DNA of 64,000 nucleotides, from the NCBI RefSeq assembly GCF_004011695.2, contig NC_082416.1, positions 1,178,001-1,242,000 of the forward strand. Direction: 5' to 3'. Made by a program: the position numbers and the translations under genes. The DNA comes from Ascochyta rabiei (lineage: Eukaryota > Ascomycota > Dothideomycetes > Pleosporales > Didymellaceae). Positions within the stretch are counted from its first letter, which is position 1; the number at the start of each line of letters is the position of its first letter. The notes under the pieces are model-generated. The model had not been told where the DNA came from. It was given only the letters and a program-made list of their open reading frames with translations, and ran no database searches. Of this stretch, positions 45,372 through 58,269 are shown one piece after another.

Positions 45372-48059
45372 CCAGTTCCTATATATTTTCTAAATTAGGG
45401 TATTCTAACTATTTAACTGGGTATCTCTGTTAGTTGCTATTCCCTTTATGTTTTATTATTTTTTTAACTTTCTATTTATCTTTACTGTTAGCTTAATAAT
45501 AGAAGTTCTTCTAGATAGGCGTTCTAGGATTAGCTAGTTCTAACAAGGAGATGTAGAACACTAGGTGGATCTTTATATTCTTTAGCAGATTAAGTCTGTA
45601 GTTAACTAGGCTTATCTGCCTAGAAATAAAAAAGGGTCTAACTTTAACGTAGTCTAGTTTCTTTGTTAGTCTTTGTGTTTAAAGGTTTATTGTAAGAAGA
45701 TAGACTTTATCCCCCTCTTTTAGCTAAGGTGCTGTTTTTCTTTTCTAGTTAACATAAGAGATTGCTTGTTCTTAAGCCTTGCTAATGTTTTCTAGCAATT
45801 TCTAGTGTACTTCCTTTAGTTTAGCTACTAAGGATATTGCTAATTCTGTCTAAATATTTGTGTTAAGGCTTCTAGTAAAGAGATTTAGGTGTCTCCTATA
45901 ATTCGCAAAGAACAGCATTATACCTGTTACTTCTAATAATTTATTGTTATATGCAATCTGTGCTATAGGTAACAGTAAAACCTAATTATCCTATTACTAG
46001 TTGCTGTATATCTGTAGGTATGTTTCTATAGTCTAATTTATTCTTTTAGTCTATCTATCTATCTGCAGATAATAAGTAGTTAACAGCTTCTTCTTAGTAC
46101 CTATAGCTGCTAACAGCGTAGTCTAATAGTTTAACGTAAAGAGCCTGTCTTAATTGCTAATAATAAATTCTAGTATCCTATAGTACCTAATTACTTAGTC
46201 TAAGAATACTTAAGCTATTTACTTAGCAGTATAATTGTAACAAATAGGTATTATCTTAGCGTGCTTAGTAAATCTGTCTACTACTATAAAAATTAAGTTG
46301 TAGGTATATCCTATAATAGGGTCCTTAGAGACAGGTAACTGCGTAACAAAGTCTATAGTAATGTTTATCTATAGTGCTGTTAGTAGCTCTATAGCCTGTA
46401 TCTCTCTGTATTTTATATGTGTACTGTGCTTGTTTTGTTAATAATTAACATAGTTCTTAATGTATTTAGTAACCTTATCTTTTATATTCTTAAACTTATA
46501 ATATCTTTTAATAAGTTCTATTATGCGTGTAATTCTAGGGTGTCTGTATAGTAGGTTGTTATAATAACTAGCTATAATGTTTCTTAAAGTTCCTCTAGTA
46601 CTTATAATAGGATGCGCTGTTTCGGTTAAACTTATATTATATTATTAAGCTACTGTAATAGTCCTAAGGATCTATCCTTGTTAATTCTAAGTATAGCATG
46701 CTTATTAATTGTTTTTATTCCTATAAGGTTATGTTGTTAACTAAGTATATTAGCTCTACTATTATCTTTTCCTAGGGTATATAATATCCTAAACTTGTAT
46801 CTTTCTAACAGTTCTAACTATCTAACTTGTCTTCTGTTAAGAACCTTAGTTATTATAAAATAAACTATGTTCTTGTAGTCTGTGTATATAGTAAGGTCTA
46901 AGCAGCTTTCTATATAGATTCTCTAATATTCTAGGGCTAATATAATTGCTATAAGTTCCTTATTATATATATAATAATTTTCTTCTAGTCCTATAAACTT
47001 TTATAAATAGTAGGTAATTAGGTGCTATAGTCTATCTTGTTCTTATATTACGTAAGCTCCTAATACTAAGTTAGAGGTATTAGTCTTAATCTAGAGTAGC
47101 TTTCTACTCTTAAATATAATTATTGTAGGTGGTTCTATGTATACTTATTTAAGTAACTAGAAGGAATCTTCTTATGCTTGTTCCTATTTAAATAGAATAT
47201 CCTTCTACGTTAGCTTAGTAAGCAGTAGCGCTTTTATAGAGTAGTCCTTAATAAAGTGTTAATTAAAGTTAACAAAGCTAAGGAATTCCTAGATTCCTTT
47301 AACTATTTTTAGTGTTAGCTAATCCTTTACAACCTAAATCTTCTTTAGGCTTATCTTTACTCTGTATCTTCCTATAACATAGCTAAGGAATTCTACTTCT
47401 TCCTTATACTATTCGTACTTCTCTAGCTTTAGGCAGAGGTCTGCTCTTCCTAGGCAGTCTAACACTTCCTTAATGTAGATTATATGTTCTTCTAGTGTCT
47501 TACTATATACTAGGATATTATTAAGGTATACTACTATTATTCTGTCTAAGTGTGCTCTTAACATGTTGTTAATTAGAGCCTAGCACGTAGCTAGTGCATT
47601 AGTTAGCCTAAATAGCATAACTAGGTACTTGTAATAACTGTAACAGGTTCTAAACGCTGTCTTCTATTCCTTACCTTCCTTTATACGTATAAGGTTATAC
47701 GCTCTACGTAAGTTAAGTGTAGTAAAGTACTATACTCTACTAAGTCTCTCTTATAACTCCTTAATATTTAGTAGCAGATATTAATTCTTAATTATAATAT
47801 TATTAAGCTTTCTGTAGTTAACATATAGGCGTAGCAAGCTATCTTTCTTAGCTGTAAAGGTAATAGGGAATCCTGCTAGAGATTCTAATTCTCTAATAAA
47901 TCTTTTCTTAAGGTTCTCCTTAATGTACTTGCGCAGTACCTTAAGTTCCTTTTCTAAGAGTCTGTATATAGGTCTAAAGGGCGGTTCCTTCCCTTCCTAG
48001 AGCTTAATGTTGCAGTCCTATAGTTTATGCTGTAGTAATACCTTTATAGTCTTCTTATA

Positions 48060-48493
48060 ACGTACTCTACGGGCGAGTCGAACACACAGGCGAGTCGGAC
48101 ACTTAAATTCACACCAAAAATCACAATTCTTACACCTTAATATCTCTACAACCACACAATAAAATTGTCTAGAAATTTAAAATCTATGCTGCATCTATAT
48201 AAAAATAAAGAGTCCAGAAGCACTAAGCTCTATTATAGATACACATAGAGGTATTTAAAAGTACGTTAAAATAATCCCTGTATTTTATATCTTACTTACT
48301 AACTTCTACATTAGTAGGAGGAAAGCTAAGCGCTTCTATAGTCTTTATCTTTATATACATGCAGCGTAGTATATTAATTTTTAAATAATTTTATTGTGTA
48401 GTTGTAGAGATATTAAGGTTCAAGAATTGTGATTTTTGGTGTGAATTTGAGTGTCCGACTCGCCTGTGTGTCCGACTCGCCCGTGGAGTACGT
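48060..48493. mobile_element. 434-base MITE with long terminal inverted repeats
   Basis: Flanked by TA. Ends ACGTACTCTACGGGCGAGTC and inverse. The arms stay complementary for well over 100 bases (TTGTGATTTTTGGTGTGAAT region), making it nearly a full hairpin. The matching site in gypsy-1 (31,110-31,125) lacks it, which proves the insertion. Confidence 0.9.
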
Positions 48494-48570
48494 TACTAGA
48501 AGAGTTCTATATAACTCTTATATTTATCTAGGATATTAGGAGGTGCACTGTCCTTCTCCTTAACTATTAA

Positions 48571-48825
48571 TGTGCTGGTGCACATGGTAACTTCCTTAGT
48601 AAGAACCAGGATGCTTAGCTAGTGTACGTAATCTGGCCGGCAGAGGGGTATAAGAGACCTTGACAGGAACTGTCAAGGCAGGACACCTACGACAACAACT
48701 GGAATCACCTACTTATAGAATTCAACTACCATATCACCCGTCTCTTTAACTCTTAACAATGATGATGATAAGTACACTTCCTGATGTGCCTACTAACGAG
48801 ATGCTTCGATACTTATACTGGAACA
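48571..48825. mobile_element. Solo LTR of the retrotransposon family found at 57,483
   Basis: 255 bases starting TGTGCTGGTGCACATGG and ending GGAACA, matching the LTR at 57483-57738. ATTAA/TTAA is duplicated around it, and gypsy-1 has the empty site. It is much less RIP-damaged than the copy at 57,483, so it is probably younger. Confidence 0.85.
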
Positions 48826-51476
48826 TTAACTGTTGTTTCTTTATATTGTAGTTAACTGCTCTATCTTAGCGCGTCTTATATGTTAAAGAGATATTATTAA
48901 TCTCCTTCTTATCTACTAACTGCGGCGTGTGTTATGTAGGTATTAGTGCAGCTATACAGTGCTTACATCTATTAAATAAGATTTAGCACTTTTTCTAGTT
49001 AATTTGTAGATTATGCTCTTATAACTATAGTAGTCCTAATGTAACATTATAGGCAGCTGTCCTAAGAATATTAAGGTCTAACTTCTCTTTATAGTCTTAT
49101 ATCCTTAGGGGGGCACCTTAAACTTTAAGTGTAATTCTTTCTTCCCCTAGTATTAGTTCTCTGTTAGCTACTTGTAATAGGTATGGTTCTTCTTTATACT
49201 ATAGTTAAAGTCTAGCTTCTTCTACTACTATGCAGGATATGTAATTTCCCTAGGCTCCTAAGTCTAATAATGCTAATAGCTCTACTCTATTTAGTATAAT
49301 AGTGAGCTTAATAAGGCAATCAGTCCTAATAGAGTTAATGGATTAATCCCTAGCGCTCTCTAGCGCTGTCCTAAAAAAGACTTATTCTTAAATCTGTTAT
49401 GTTCCTTATATCCCTAGTAAACCTTACAATTAGGATTTAGGCAGTTCTGCTAGTGTGCGTTGTAGCACTGTCTATTAACTACTAGCTGTATCTAAATAAT
49501 TATTTATAGGTTGTCTGTTCTAGGAAAGTAGGTATAGCTGTATTTGTTAATAAGGTGCTTCTTATATAAGTTGTTCTAGCAGTTATACTACTAAACATAA
49601 CAAGAATAGTGTCCTAGAGGAAACTATCTATAGTTTAGTTTATATTCTTAGTGTACACTGTATTAGTTATTACTGCAGGCTGTCTATAATAAGTCTCTAT
49701 ATTAGAGATTTCTAACATCTAGTTTATACTAGGGTTATAGGCTTAGTAGTAGCAGAAGTAATATTAGTAAGGGTTATTATTCCCTTATACGTTATAAGCT
49801 TCGTTACATCTCCTTTTTATACTAATATTAGTCTTTAGCTTCTTCTAGATTATTTAATGCTTATTAGCAGTTATTAGTCTCTTGTTTAACCTGCTAGATA
49901 AGCTAGTTAAATTCTAGAGTAAGTTCTTCTTCCTTAGATCCTACTACAGGTTAAATAAGTTCTTAACATATTTAGGCGTACGCTTCTTCCTCTGCTTAGC
50001 GTTTAGGCTGCTAGCAATAGTGTTAGCAATGCGTAGTGTCTTGTCTAATTTCTCTAAGTGTTTATCTAGAAGTGTCTAGAAGGTTGTCTATCTTATATTA
50101 GTAGTCTTTAGTCTCTTTATAGGGTTTACTAATGTTATTAAGCATAGCTTGCTTTTTAGTAACTTCCTCTAGTCTACGTTTAATAACCAGAAGTTCCTTG
50201 CCTTTAAGACTAAAGTAGCTTATTCCCTGTTAACAGAACAGGCCTTTGTATTTCTTACTAACCTTAAGGCTTATTCCTTCTACACAGTATTCTACTGCGT
50301 AATACTGTTAGTTGCTGTTAGTAAATAGTACTCCTTTGCCCTCTGTAGTGTTATAGTAAGAGGTTACTATATAAATTAGAGGTTTAATATTTTTATTATT
50401 ATCCTTAGGACTAGACTCTAGGTCTTCTATAAGTTGTCCTATATTATTAGTAACTACTTCCTAGTTACTAGCATCTACAGTATTAACTTTGCAGGTAAGA
50501 ACATTAAGCTGTTAGAGAACCTTGTTCTTTATCTTACAGTCTCTTGTAAACTAGCCTAGTTTGCTACAGTTATAGCAGTCCTTGCTACTGTCCTTATTAG
50601 AGTAATATCCTCCTCTACCCTTCGCGTTCTACTGTCCTAATAGCAGTCCTTTGTTAAGGTTTAAGAGATCTATAGCCTCTAGTCTAAAGTATCTACTCTG
50701 CGTGTTACTGTAGATGCGTTAGCTAGTGTTAGGCTAATAACATCCTCCCTATTGTCCTTAGTTTAGGTTGTTGCGCTATTAGTTCCTTAGTAGGCAATTG
50801 CTAGTAATAGTAACAACGCGCGTTCTAGGGTTATTATAAAGCTCTTACTAAAGTTTATATAGCTGTACATTAATGTTAATAGAGGTATTAATAAGGTTAT
50901 TAAGGTTATTAGTACTTGCGCTGGTGCGCATAAGTTCCTCCTTAACCTTAGGCTTTAGTCCTTGTCTAAACATAGTTATTAGAGTAGTGTTATCCTAGTT
51001 AGTGTTAGTAGCAAGTTACTAGAACTCTGCGGTGTAGTCAGCAGCTAACTTGTCCTGCTTAATCTTCTAAATATTGTGTTAAGTAATAGTAGGTTTGTTA
51101 GAGACTCTAAAGATTAGCTTAATCTTTTCTTTAAAGTTGTTAAAGTTGTTTATCTATTTATCTACTTCTACTAGTAAGTTGCTAGCTTAGAACTGTTGTA
51201 TAAAAGGTTTAATCTATTAGAAAGCTTTACTATGCATATAGCTAGTAATAAGAACTACTTATTTGTCTATAGGAACCTTCTTACTCTAGAAGGTAAAGAA
51301 GAGGTCCTACTGTATAAGCTAGTTATTAAGTTTATTACGCTCTCTATAGTATTAATCTAGTTTATTAACGTTTATAATGCTTAAGGTGTAGACAGCTCCT
51401 TCTATGTCTACATCTATGCTAGAGCTGCTAGGGGTAGCGCAAGATCCTGTAGTACTTATCTTAGGGGTGTTTAAAA

Positions 51477-51971
51477 TATTAAGTTTTACACTTTAGACAA
51501 GGTCTGTAAGTAATTGTTTAATTAGATCTTAGGGATAAGTACGTGCAGGGGTTCTTAAAGGGGTAGTTGTCTAGTTAAAGACTGTAGTAACTAGGGGTTG
51601 TAAGGAAGAGTATAGAGTAGACTATCTGTTTTGTAAGTAGGGTTAAGATATTCTAATAACAAAGTTAATTAACAAAGTTAAACACAAACTATAAGGGTTG
51701 TATTCCTGTAATCTATATACTAAGGAGATATAATACTTATTAATAAGTAACTAGAGTTAGTCTAATAAAATATATAAGGGTGCTTATAGACAAGCATATT
51801 ATACTATACTTATTAATAAGCAGTTATATATATTATGCTTGTTAACAATTAGTTACGTAACAACCCTAGGTTTTCTGTCTTTCTCCACTTGTTGTTCCTC
51901 CAGGAGGAAGTTAAGGGTTTAGTTGGATAATACTTATTGCTGTGCTGCTCCTTCTGCACAGGATCGTAACA
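51477..51971 (-). repeat. 5' LTR of gypsy-2
   Basis: 495 bases. Begins TATTAAG where the left LTR has TGTTGAG, the same RIP-like change as in gypsy-1. Confidence 0.9.
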
Positions 51972-54900
51972 ACACCTTAGGACAAGAGTTTAACTAAATT
52001 AGCGCCCTACTAACACGTAAATAAGAATACATAGCTTAACAACGCTAGAAGTATAATAACAAAGAAGCCTATTACTAAATATGTTAACAACTTATTAGTT
52101 CTATAGGAGTACCTAAAATTACAGAAATAACACTAGAACTCTAAGAGCTTGTTTACTAGGTTAGAAAAGAAATTAACAATAGTAAACAGTTTACTAATAA
52201 CCTAGAAGAAGCTAAAGACTAGCTTTAGTGTAAGTAAGAAATACAGCTTAGCCTAGAACGTATGCAGAAGCAGAAAGAAGCACTACTAACAATTAGCCTA
52301 CAACTACAGTATATCCTAGACTACTAAAACCTAAAATATAGAAACCTTACGTAGATAGTATACACTAAGAACAAATACATAATATACTATAATAAGAAGC
52401 TTAGCGTAGGATAGTTCCTAGCACAATAAAGCCTCTGTTGTAGTTAATAGTACTAGTGTTACAATAACCTATGTAAACTTTATCTTATTAACAAACACTA
52501 GAAAGCACACTTTCTTAGAGTAGATAACCTATAGGCCATAATACAAATATAGCTAGTAGTTAATAGAAGTTGCTACAATACACACTAGTAGAACTGCCTT
52601 AACACAGATTACAAGAAGTATTGCAGTACTAAGGAGTTTAAAGGGTTTAGTAAAGAGGGGACCTTTTTAGGCCAGCGCCTACAAGCCCTAGAGATTAATC
52701 TATTAATAGCATTAGGAACAATCACCTTATTAAGCTACCTATTAAACTAAATAGGGTAGCCTTAACAGCACTCTTAGACTTAGGAGCATAAGTAAGTTAT
52801 ATATCTAGAATAGTAATATAGTAAGCTAGACTTAGATTATATTATAAGGAGAACCCTTACTTACTCTAAGTAGCTAATAGAGAATTAATGCTAGATAAAC
52901 TACTAATTATGCTTAAAGTAATAGCAGCACCCCTACAGATACAGGGGCACTATAAGGAAATAAACCTAGATGTCTTTATAAAGGCTACACACAATATTAT
53001 ACTAGAACTTCCCTAGTTATAAAAGTACAACCTAAAGATAGACTAGGTATAAGAAAGACTTTTATTAGAAGGATGTAAATATAGTACTAATGTATCTACG
53101 CCTACACAGTGTACGCAGCAGCTAGTAGATAAAAAGAAGATTAATAATATCTCTTTAACACATAAGACGTGCTAAGATAGAGTAGTTAACTCTGCAGATG
53201 CTAAACGCCCTACAGATTACAAAGTAAGAGTTAAGGAGGAGAGGAGTGCACCTTCTACTATCCCTAACATATACAGACAGTATACAGAGATGTTTAGAGA
53301 AGAGCTTATAGTAAAAGCCCTGCCTAAGTATAAACCCTAGGACTATAAGATTAAGCTCTAGAAAGAAAAGATACTAACTTTTAGGCTATTATATTACTTA
53401 TTTAAAAAGGAACTTAAAGTACTTTGCAAGTACATTAAGGAGAACCTTAAGAAGGTATTTATTAGAAGATTAGAATTACCTGCAGGGTACCTGTTTATGT
53501 TTATTCCTAAGAAGGATAGTAAGCTACAACCTTATATTAACTTTAGGAAGCTTATTAAAATTACTATTAAAAACAGCTACCTGCTTCTAAACATTACAGA
53601 GTTATAGGACTAGCTAGCAGGAGCTTAGTACTTTATAGTATTAGACCTATAAGGCGCGTACAACCTTATACGCATAAAGAAAGAAAAAGAATAGAAATTA
53701 GTATTTAGAACGCAATATAGACTCTATAAGTACCTAGTTGTGCTATTTAGTCTAACAAACGTACTAGCAACATGCTAGAAGTTAATTAACAATATCCTAA
53801 GAGCACATTTTAACAGAACTATAGTAGCAGATCTAGATAATATCCTAGTATACTTAAAGACACTAGAAGAGCATAAATAACATGTTATAGAAGTGCTAGA
53901 ATACCTAAGGTAGGCAGACCTATAACTTAAACCTAAGAAGTGCAAATAGCATAAGAAGGAAGTTAAATTCCTAGGGTATATTGTAGGACGACACGGAGTT
54001 AAGATTAGTCTAACAAAAGTAGAAGTAGTTAAGACCTAGCAGACGCTAAAAATAGTTAAACAGATCTAGGAATTCTTAGGATTTGTTAACTCTAACTAAC
54101 GCTTTATTAAGGACTACTCTAAGATTATAATCCTGCTAATAAAGCTTACGCAGAAGGATACACTATTTAGGTAGGGATAAGAACAGAATAATATGTTTAA
54201 GGTACTTAAGCAAGCCTGTATTACACCTTCTATATTATTTATATTTTGTAATAGTAAACTAATACGCATAGAGACTAACGCCTTAGATCTTATATTAGGC
54301 GTATATATTATATAAGAAAAGAATAGACTATAGTATTCTATTACCTACTACTTATATAAGTTCTTAGGACCTAAAGAACACTATAATATACATAACAAAG
54401 AATTACTTAGAATTATATTAGCTCTAGAAAATTAGCAACTAAACGTAGAAAGCTGCTTAGAACTTACTATCTACACTAACTATAAGAACCTAGTATACTT
54501 TACTACTACTAAGGTCTTAAATTAACAACAAGTATGTTAGTCTAAGATACTTAGGTAATATAAATTTAAGATATTGTATACACTAGGCATAGACAATAGT
54601 AGAGCTAACGCACTTAGCAGACAATATAACCTTACTAGAGAAAAAACAATAAACTAGTTTGCAGTACTAGGAATTAACATAATAGGTTACTTAGACTATT
54701 GCAGTAACTAAACAATATAATGTAAATTAAAAACAAACAGCGTATTATATTAGACGTACTAGAGCAACTTTAGGACAGAATTATAGCTAATTACTACAAT
54801 AACCTACTATACAGACACCCTAGAATTACATATATAGTAGATTATACTAAGTAACACTATAAGTTTAGTGATATAAAGGACAAGGTTACTAAATAGATTA

Positions 54901-56603
54901 AGAACTGTATTAACTGTTAGTAAAATAAACACAGTACACACGCAAAATATAGAGAAATACAGGCAATAGAGCTACTAACAGCGCTATAGACAAATATTAC
55001 AATAGACTTTATTACACAGCTGCCTATCTTAAGAGACCTAGTAACTAGATACAACTACAACTTAATCTTTGTTATAGTTAATAGATTTACTAAGTATGCT
55101 AAGACAATACCTTTTTAATATAGCTATACTATAGAGCAGCTTACATAAGTATTTCTAGATTAACACATAAGGCATTATAGCATACTAGAATTAATTATTA
55201 GTAATTAAGACAAGCTCTTTACGTTAAATTATTAGACTACGCTCTTAGTAGCTATTAGTACTAAGAAGAAGCTTTTAACAGCATATTATCTGCAGACAGA
55301 TAGATAGACTAAAAGAACAAATTAGACTATAAAAACATACCTACAGATATACAGCAACCAGCAGTAAGATAACTAGGTTTTACTATTACTTATAGCACAG
55401 ATTGCATATAACAACAAATTGTTAGAAGTAATAGAAGAATTACTATTCTTCCTAAATTACAGGATACACCTAAATCTCTTTACTAGAAGTCTAGACACGC
55501 CAATTTAGACTAGATTAGTAATATCCTTAGTAGTAAGACTAAAAGAAGTGTATAAGAAAGCACTAGAAAATATTAGTAAGGCTTAAGAATAAGCAATCTT
55601 TTATATTAACTAGAAAAGAAAAACAGCACCTTAGCTATAAGAGGGGGATAAAGTCTATCTTCTTACAAAAACCCTTTACACACAAAGACTAATAAAAAAA
55701 CTAGACTACGTTAAAGTTAGACCCTTTTTTATTTTAAAGCAGATAAGCCTAGTTAACTATAGACTTAATCTGCTAAAGAATATAAAGATCTATCTAGTGT
55801 TCTACATATTGCTATTAGAACTAGCTAACTCTAGAACGCCTATCTAAGAGAACTTCTATTACTAAGCTAACAGCAAAGATAAATAGGAAGTTAAAAAAAA
55901 TAGTAATATATAAGGGAAATAGCAATTAACAAAGGTACCTAGTTAAAGAGTTAGGATACCTAGACTTAGAAAACACATAGAAACTACCTGCGCACCTTAT
56001 AAGCTGCTGCTAATTAGTATATAAGTACTATAATTTACTACAGACTCTTTAATTAAACTAAGAGCACTCTAGGTAGCTAGTAAGGCAAATATGCTAATAA
56101 GCGCTACAGAACAGTTAGGATTAACTTCTTTAGCTAGATCTAACTTACTCTCCTTAACTATTCTATTTGCTAAACAAAGCGCCTTTTGCCACACGCGTTT
56201 ATTTGCCTATTTTAGGATTTTCTTATTACGTAACAATTGCGCAATTACAATTATAAGGAGTAACTTGTCTACTTCTACCTTTTTCTTAAACTCCTAGCAA
56301 GTCTTATCTAACAACGCCTAAGACATGTTTATATATAGCTTACTAGCCTTTATATACTTAGCACACTTTAGACCTTTTAGACTACCTAGTATAATATAGC
56401 ACTTATAGCTGCTAAAGAAACGATAATTACAGGAGACTTTAGTAGGTGTATTAGCTTAATAGATTTCTAATATAAGATAGATGTTATAGGCGTGTAAGGA
56501 CATCTTAACTTACAGGTTACTAGATACAGAGATTACAGATTATATAAAACTCTAATAGACAATTATATAGTTTAAGGATAAAATAAAGAGGAAGGGGGGA
56601 TAG
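51972..56603 (+). pseudogene. gypsy-A pol (protease, RT, RNase H, integrase), RIP-inactivated
   Basis: Plus strand continues from gag. Reverse transcriptase is readable around 53400-53970, with LDNILVYLKTLEEH near 53835-53875 (catalytic LDD now LDN). RNase H follows (YSITYYLYKFLGPKEHYNIH). Integrase is at about 54770-55560, with INCxxC remnants, ITIDFITQLPILRDLVTRYN and LTAYYLQTD (from TAYHPQTDGQ). Stops throughout are TAG/TAA. The last part before the 3' LTR holds the antisense ORF on the minus strand. Confidence 0.8.
55990..56560 (-). pseudogene. Antisense cysteine-motif ORF of gypsy-A
   Basis: Minus strand, in the same relative place as in gypsy-2 and gypsy-3 (between the end of pol and the 3' LTR). 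Shares the CYIILGSLKGLKCAKCIKAS-like block and the SLIKESV block with stops at RIP-type positions. The open plus-strand frame at 56091-56297 is its shadow. Confidence 0.5.
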
Positions 56604-56787
56604 TGTTATAATTCTGTGCTAGGGCACAGCACAAATATAAGTACTAGCTAACTAAGATCCCTAACTCCGCCCTAAAGGAACAAATAGTAGAGAAGAACAG
56701 AACAGAAAGGGTTATTACGTAACTGCTTGTTAACAAGCATAACATATATAACTACTTATTAATAAGAATAATATATATAACTGCTTA
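56604..56787 (+). repeat. 3' LTR of gypsy-A (first part)
   Basis: Starts TGTTATAATTCTG, the RIP-changed equivalent of TGTTACAATCCTG at 39665, and follows a polypurine tract. Cut by Fot-2 at 56788. Confidence 0.85.
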
Positions 56788-57482
56788 ACGTACTCTACAG
56801 GTAAGCGGATTAAACAGGTAAGCGGATCACTCTGCTAAGACCACACTAAACCTCTACCCTATTATAGCTTGTATTAGCCCACTTTAGCCTTATATACAGT
56901 AGTGCAGTACATAATATTATTTAGAAATATCTTCTAGAGCCTTCTTATATGTACGTAAGTTATATCTAACGTTATAGCACTTTATACAGCGTCTTTAGGT
57001 TACTTCCCCTCCTTTAGCACGCACTTGCTTCTTTGCCTTCTTACTATTACTACGCGCCCTAAACTTAGTTAGAGTAGTTAATTAAAGGCCTTCCTTAGCT
57101 GTTAGGACCCCCTCCTGCTGTAACTACTTTCTTTTATTTAATTTGCATCGCGTATCAGCCTTATTTACTGTTTAAAGCCTAGTAATCTCCTTTTTAGCTA
57201 ACACTAGCTTATACGCAACAATAGCTACGCCTTTAGCAAGCTTTTTAAAGGCCTTAACTATTAAAGTTAGTAAGCTGCTTGCATGCCTTTAAATCCTCTC
57301 TTAAACCAGCGTTAATTGCAACCCTAATTGTAGGGTATTACTTAGGGTTTAGGACTGCTAGGGAGCATCTTCTATAGGAGGTAGCAGTAGGGTACGTAGG
57401 CGGACATTAAGACCTATTATAACCTATTCTAGGTTAAAGGGGACTAATCTAGCGCCTTAGAAGCCTCCTTAGATATTGCTAG
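56788..57482 (-). mobile_element. Fot-2, partial second copy of the Fot1-like transposon
   Basis: Begins ACGTACTCTACAGGTAAGCG after TA and is colinear with Fot-1 (39798-40492). It is then cut by an LTR retrotransposon at 57483. Its other end is outside the window. Confidence 0.85.
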
Positions 57483-57738
57483 TGTGCCAGTGCACACAGT
57501 AACTTCCTTAAGTAAGAACTAGGATGCTTAGCTAGTGTACGTAATCTGGCCGGCAGAAGGGTATAAGAGACCTTAACAGGAACTGTTAAGGCACAACACC
57601 TACAACAATAACTAGAATTACTTACTTATAGAATTTAACTACCGTATTACCTATCTCTTTAACTCTTAATAATAATAATAATAAGTATCCTTCCTAATGT
57701 GCCTGCTAACAAGATGCTTTAATACTTATACTAGAATA
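57483..57738 (+). repeat. 5' LTR of the second-family retrotransposon
   Basis: 256 bases, TGTGCCAGTGCACAC ... GAATA. Matches the solo LTR at 48571-48825 with many RIP-type changes. Confidence 0.85.
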
Positions 57739-57787
57739 AAATAGTAACCTAACTAGGGGGCACAGTATAGCAGGTAACATTAAAATT

Positions 57788-58015
57788 CTGCTACTCTAAA
57801 GGCTAGGGTATAGTTTAGGAATTATCCTGTTAACTCTAGACTAGGACGTTATTATCTGAATATCTGCCACTCTGAAGGCTGGGGCACAGCCTAGGAATTA
57901 TCCTGTTAACTCTGAACTAGGACGTTATTATCTGAATATCTGCTACTCTGAAGGCTAGGGCACGGCCTAGGAATTATCCTGTTAATTCTGGACCAGGACG
58001 TTACGATTAGACCTA
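57788..58015. repeat. Three tandem 76-base repeats in the retrotransposon leader
   Basis: CTGCYACTCTRAAGGCT recurs at 57788, 57864 and 57940, each followed by AGGAATTATCCTGTTAA. Lies between LTR and gag, so it may affect packaging or transcription. Confidence 0.9.
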
Positions 58016-58269
58016 TTATTTAGAAAATAAGAAAAACAAGCTTAAAACAAGGTAGACATCTAGTTAACCTAGAAAAGCCTTAGCAAAGGGACTATCTTAG
58101 TCTAATTTCTAATGCTTATTATATATATTATCTGTACAGTTCTGCTTAGCCCTATTCCTTAGGACTTAGGATAAGAGGAATATAAAAGACAGGGACTAAG
58201 CTGCTCTAACAGACAGAGTAATTAAGATTACTTTAATTATAAGAAACTATTATCTACTTAATATAACAG

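Larger units (their letters stand above)
45372..51476 (-). pseudogene. gypsy-2 gag-pol, RIP-inactivated
   Basis: Minus-strand zinc knuckle at about 50533-50574 and reverse transcriptase active site at about 47500-47540 with the Asp pair changed to Asn, as in gypsy-1. Interrupted by the MITE and solo LTR. Full of TAG/TAA. Confidence 0.78.
44267..51971 (-). mobile_element. Ty3/gypsy retrotransposon, gypsy-2
   Basis: Two 495-base LTRs flanked by a perfect 5-base duplication ACACC (44262-44266 and 51972-51976). It reads on the minus strand and inserted in the gag of gypsy-A. It contains a 434-base MITE and a solo LTR. Long parts are almost identical to gypsy-1. Confidence 0.92.
39665..57482 (+). 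mobile_element. Ty3/gypsy retrotransposon, gypsy-A, plus strand, heavily interrupted
   Basis: 5' LTR starts TGTTACAATCC at 39665 after AACAC. Gag-pol reads on the plus strand. The polypurine tract (AAGAGGAAGGGGGGA) ends just before the 3' LTR at 56604. Insertions inside it: Fot-1 in the 5' LTR, the fold-back element and gypsy-2 in gag, and Fot-2 in the 3' LTR. The 3' end lies beyond the nested inserts and is not in the window, so the right limit given is only the last readable piece. Confidence 0.85.
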
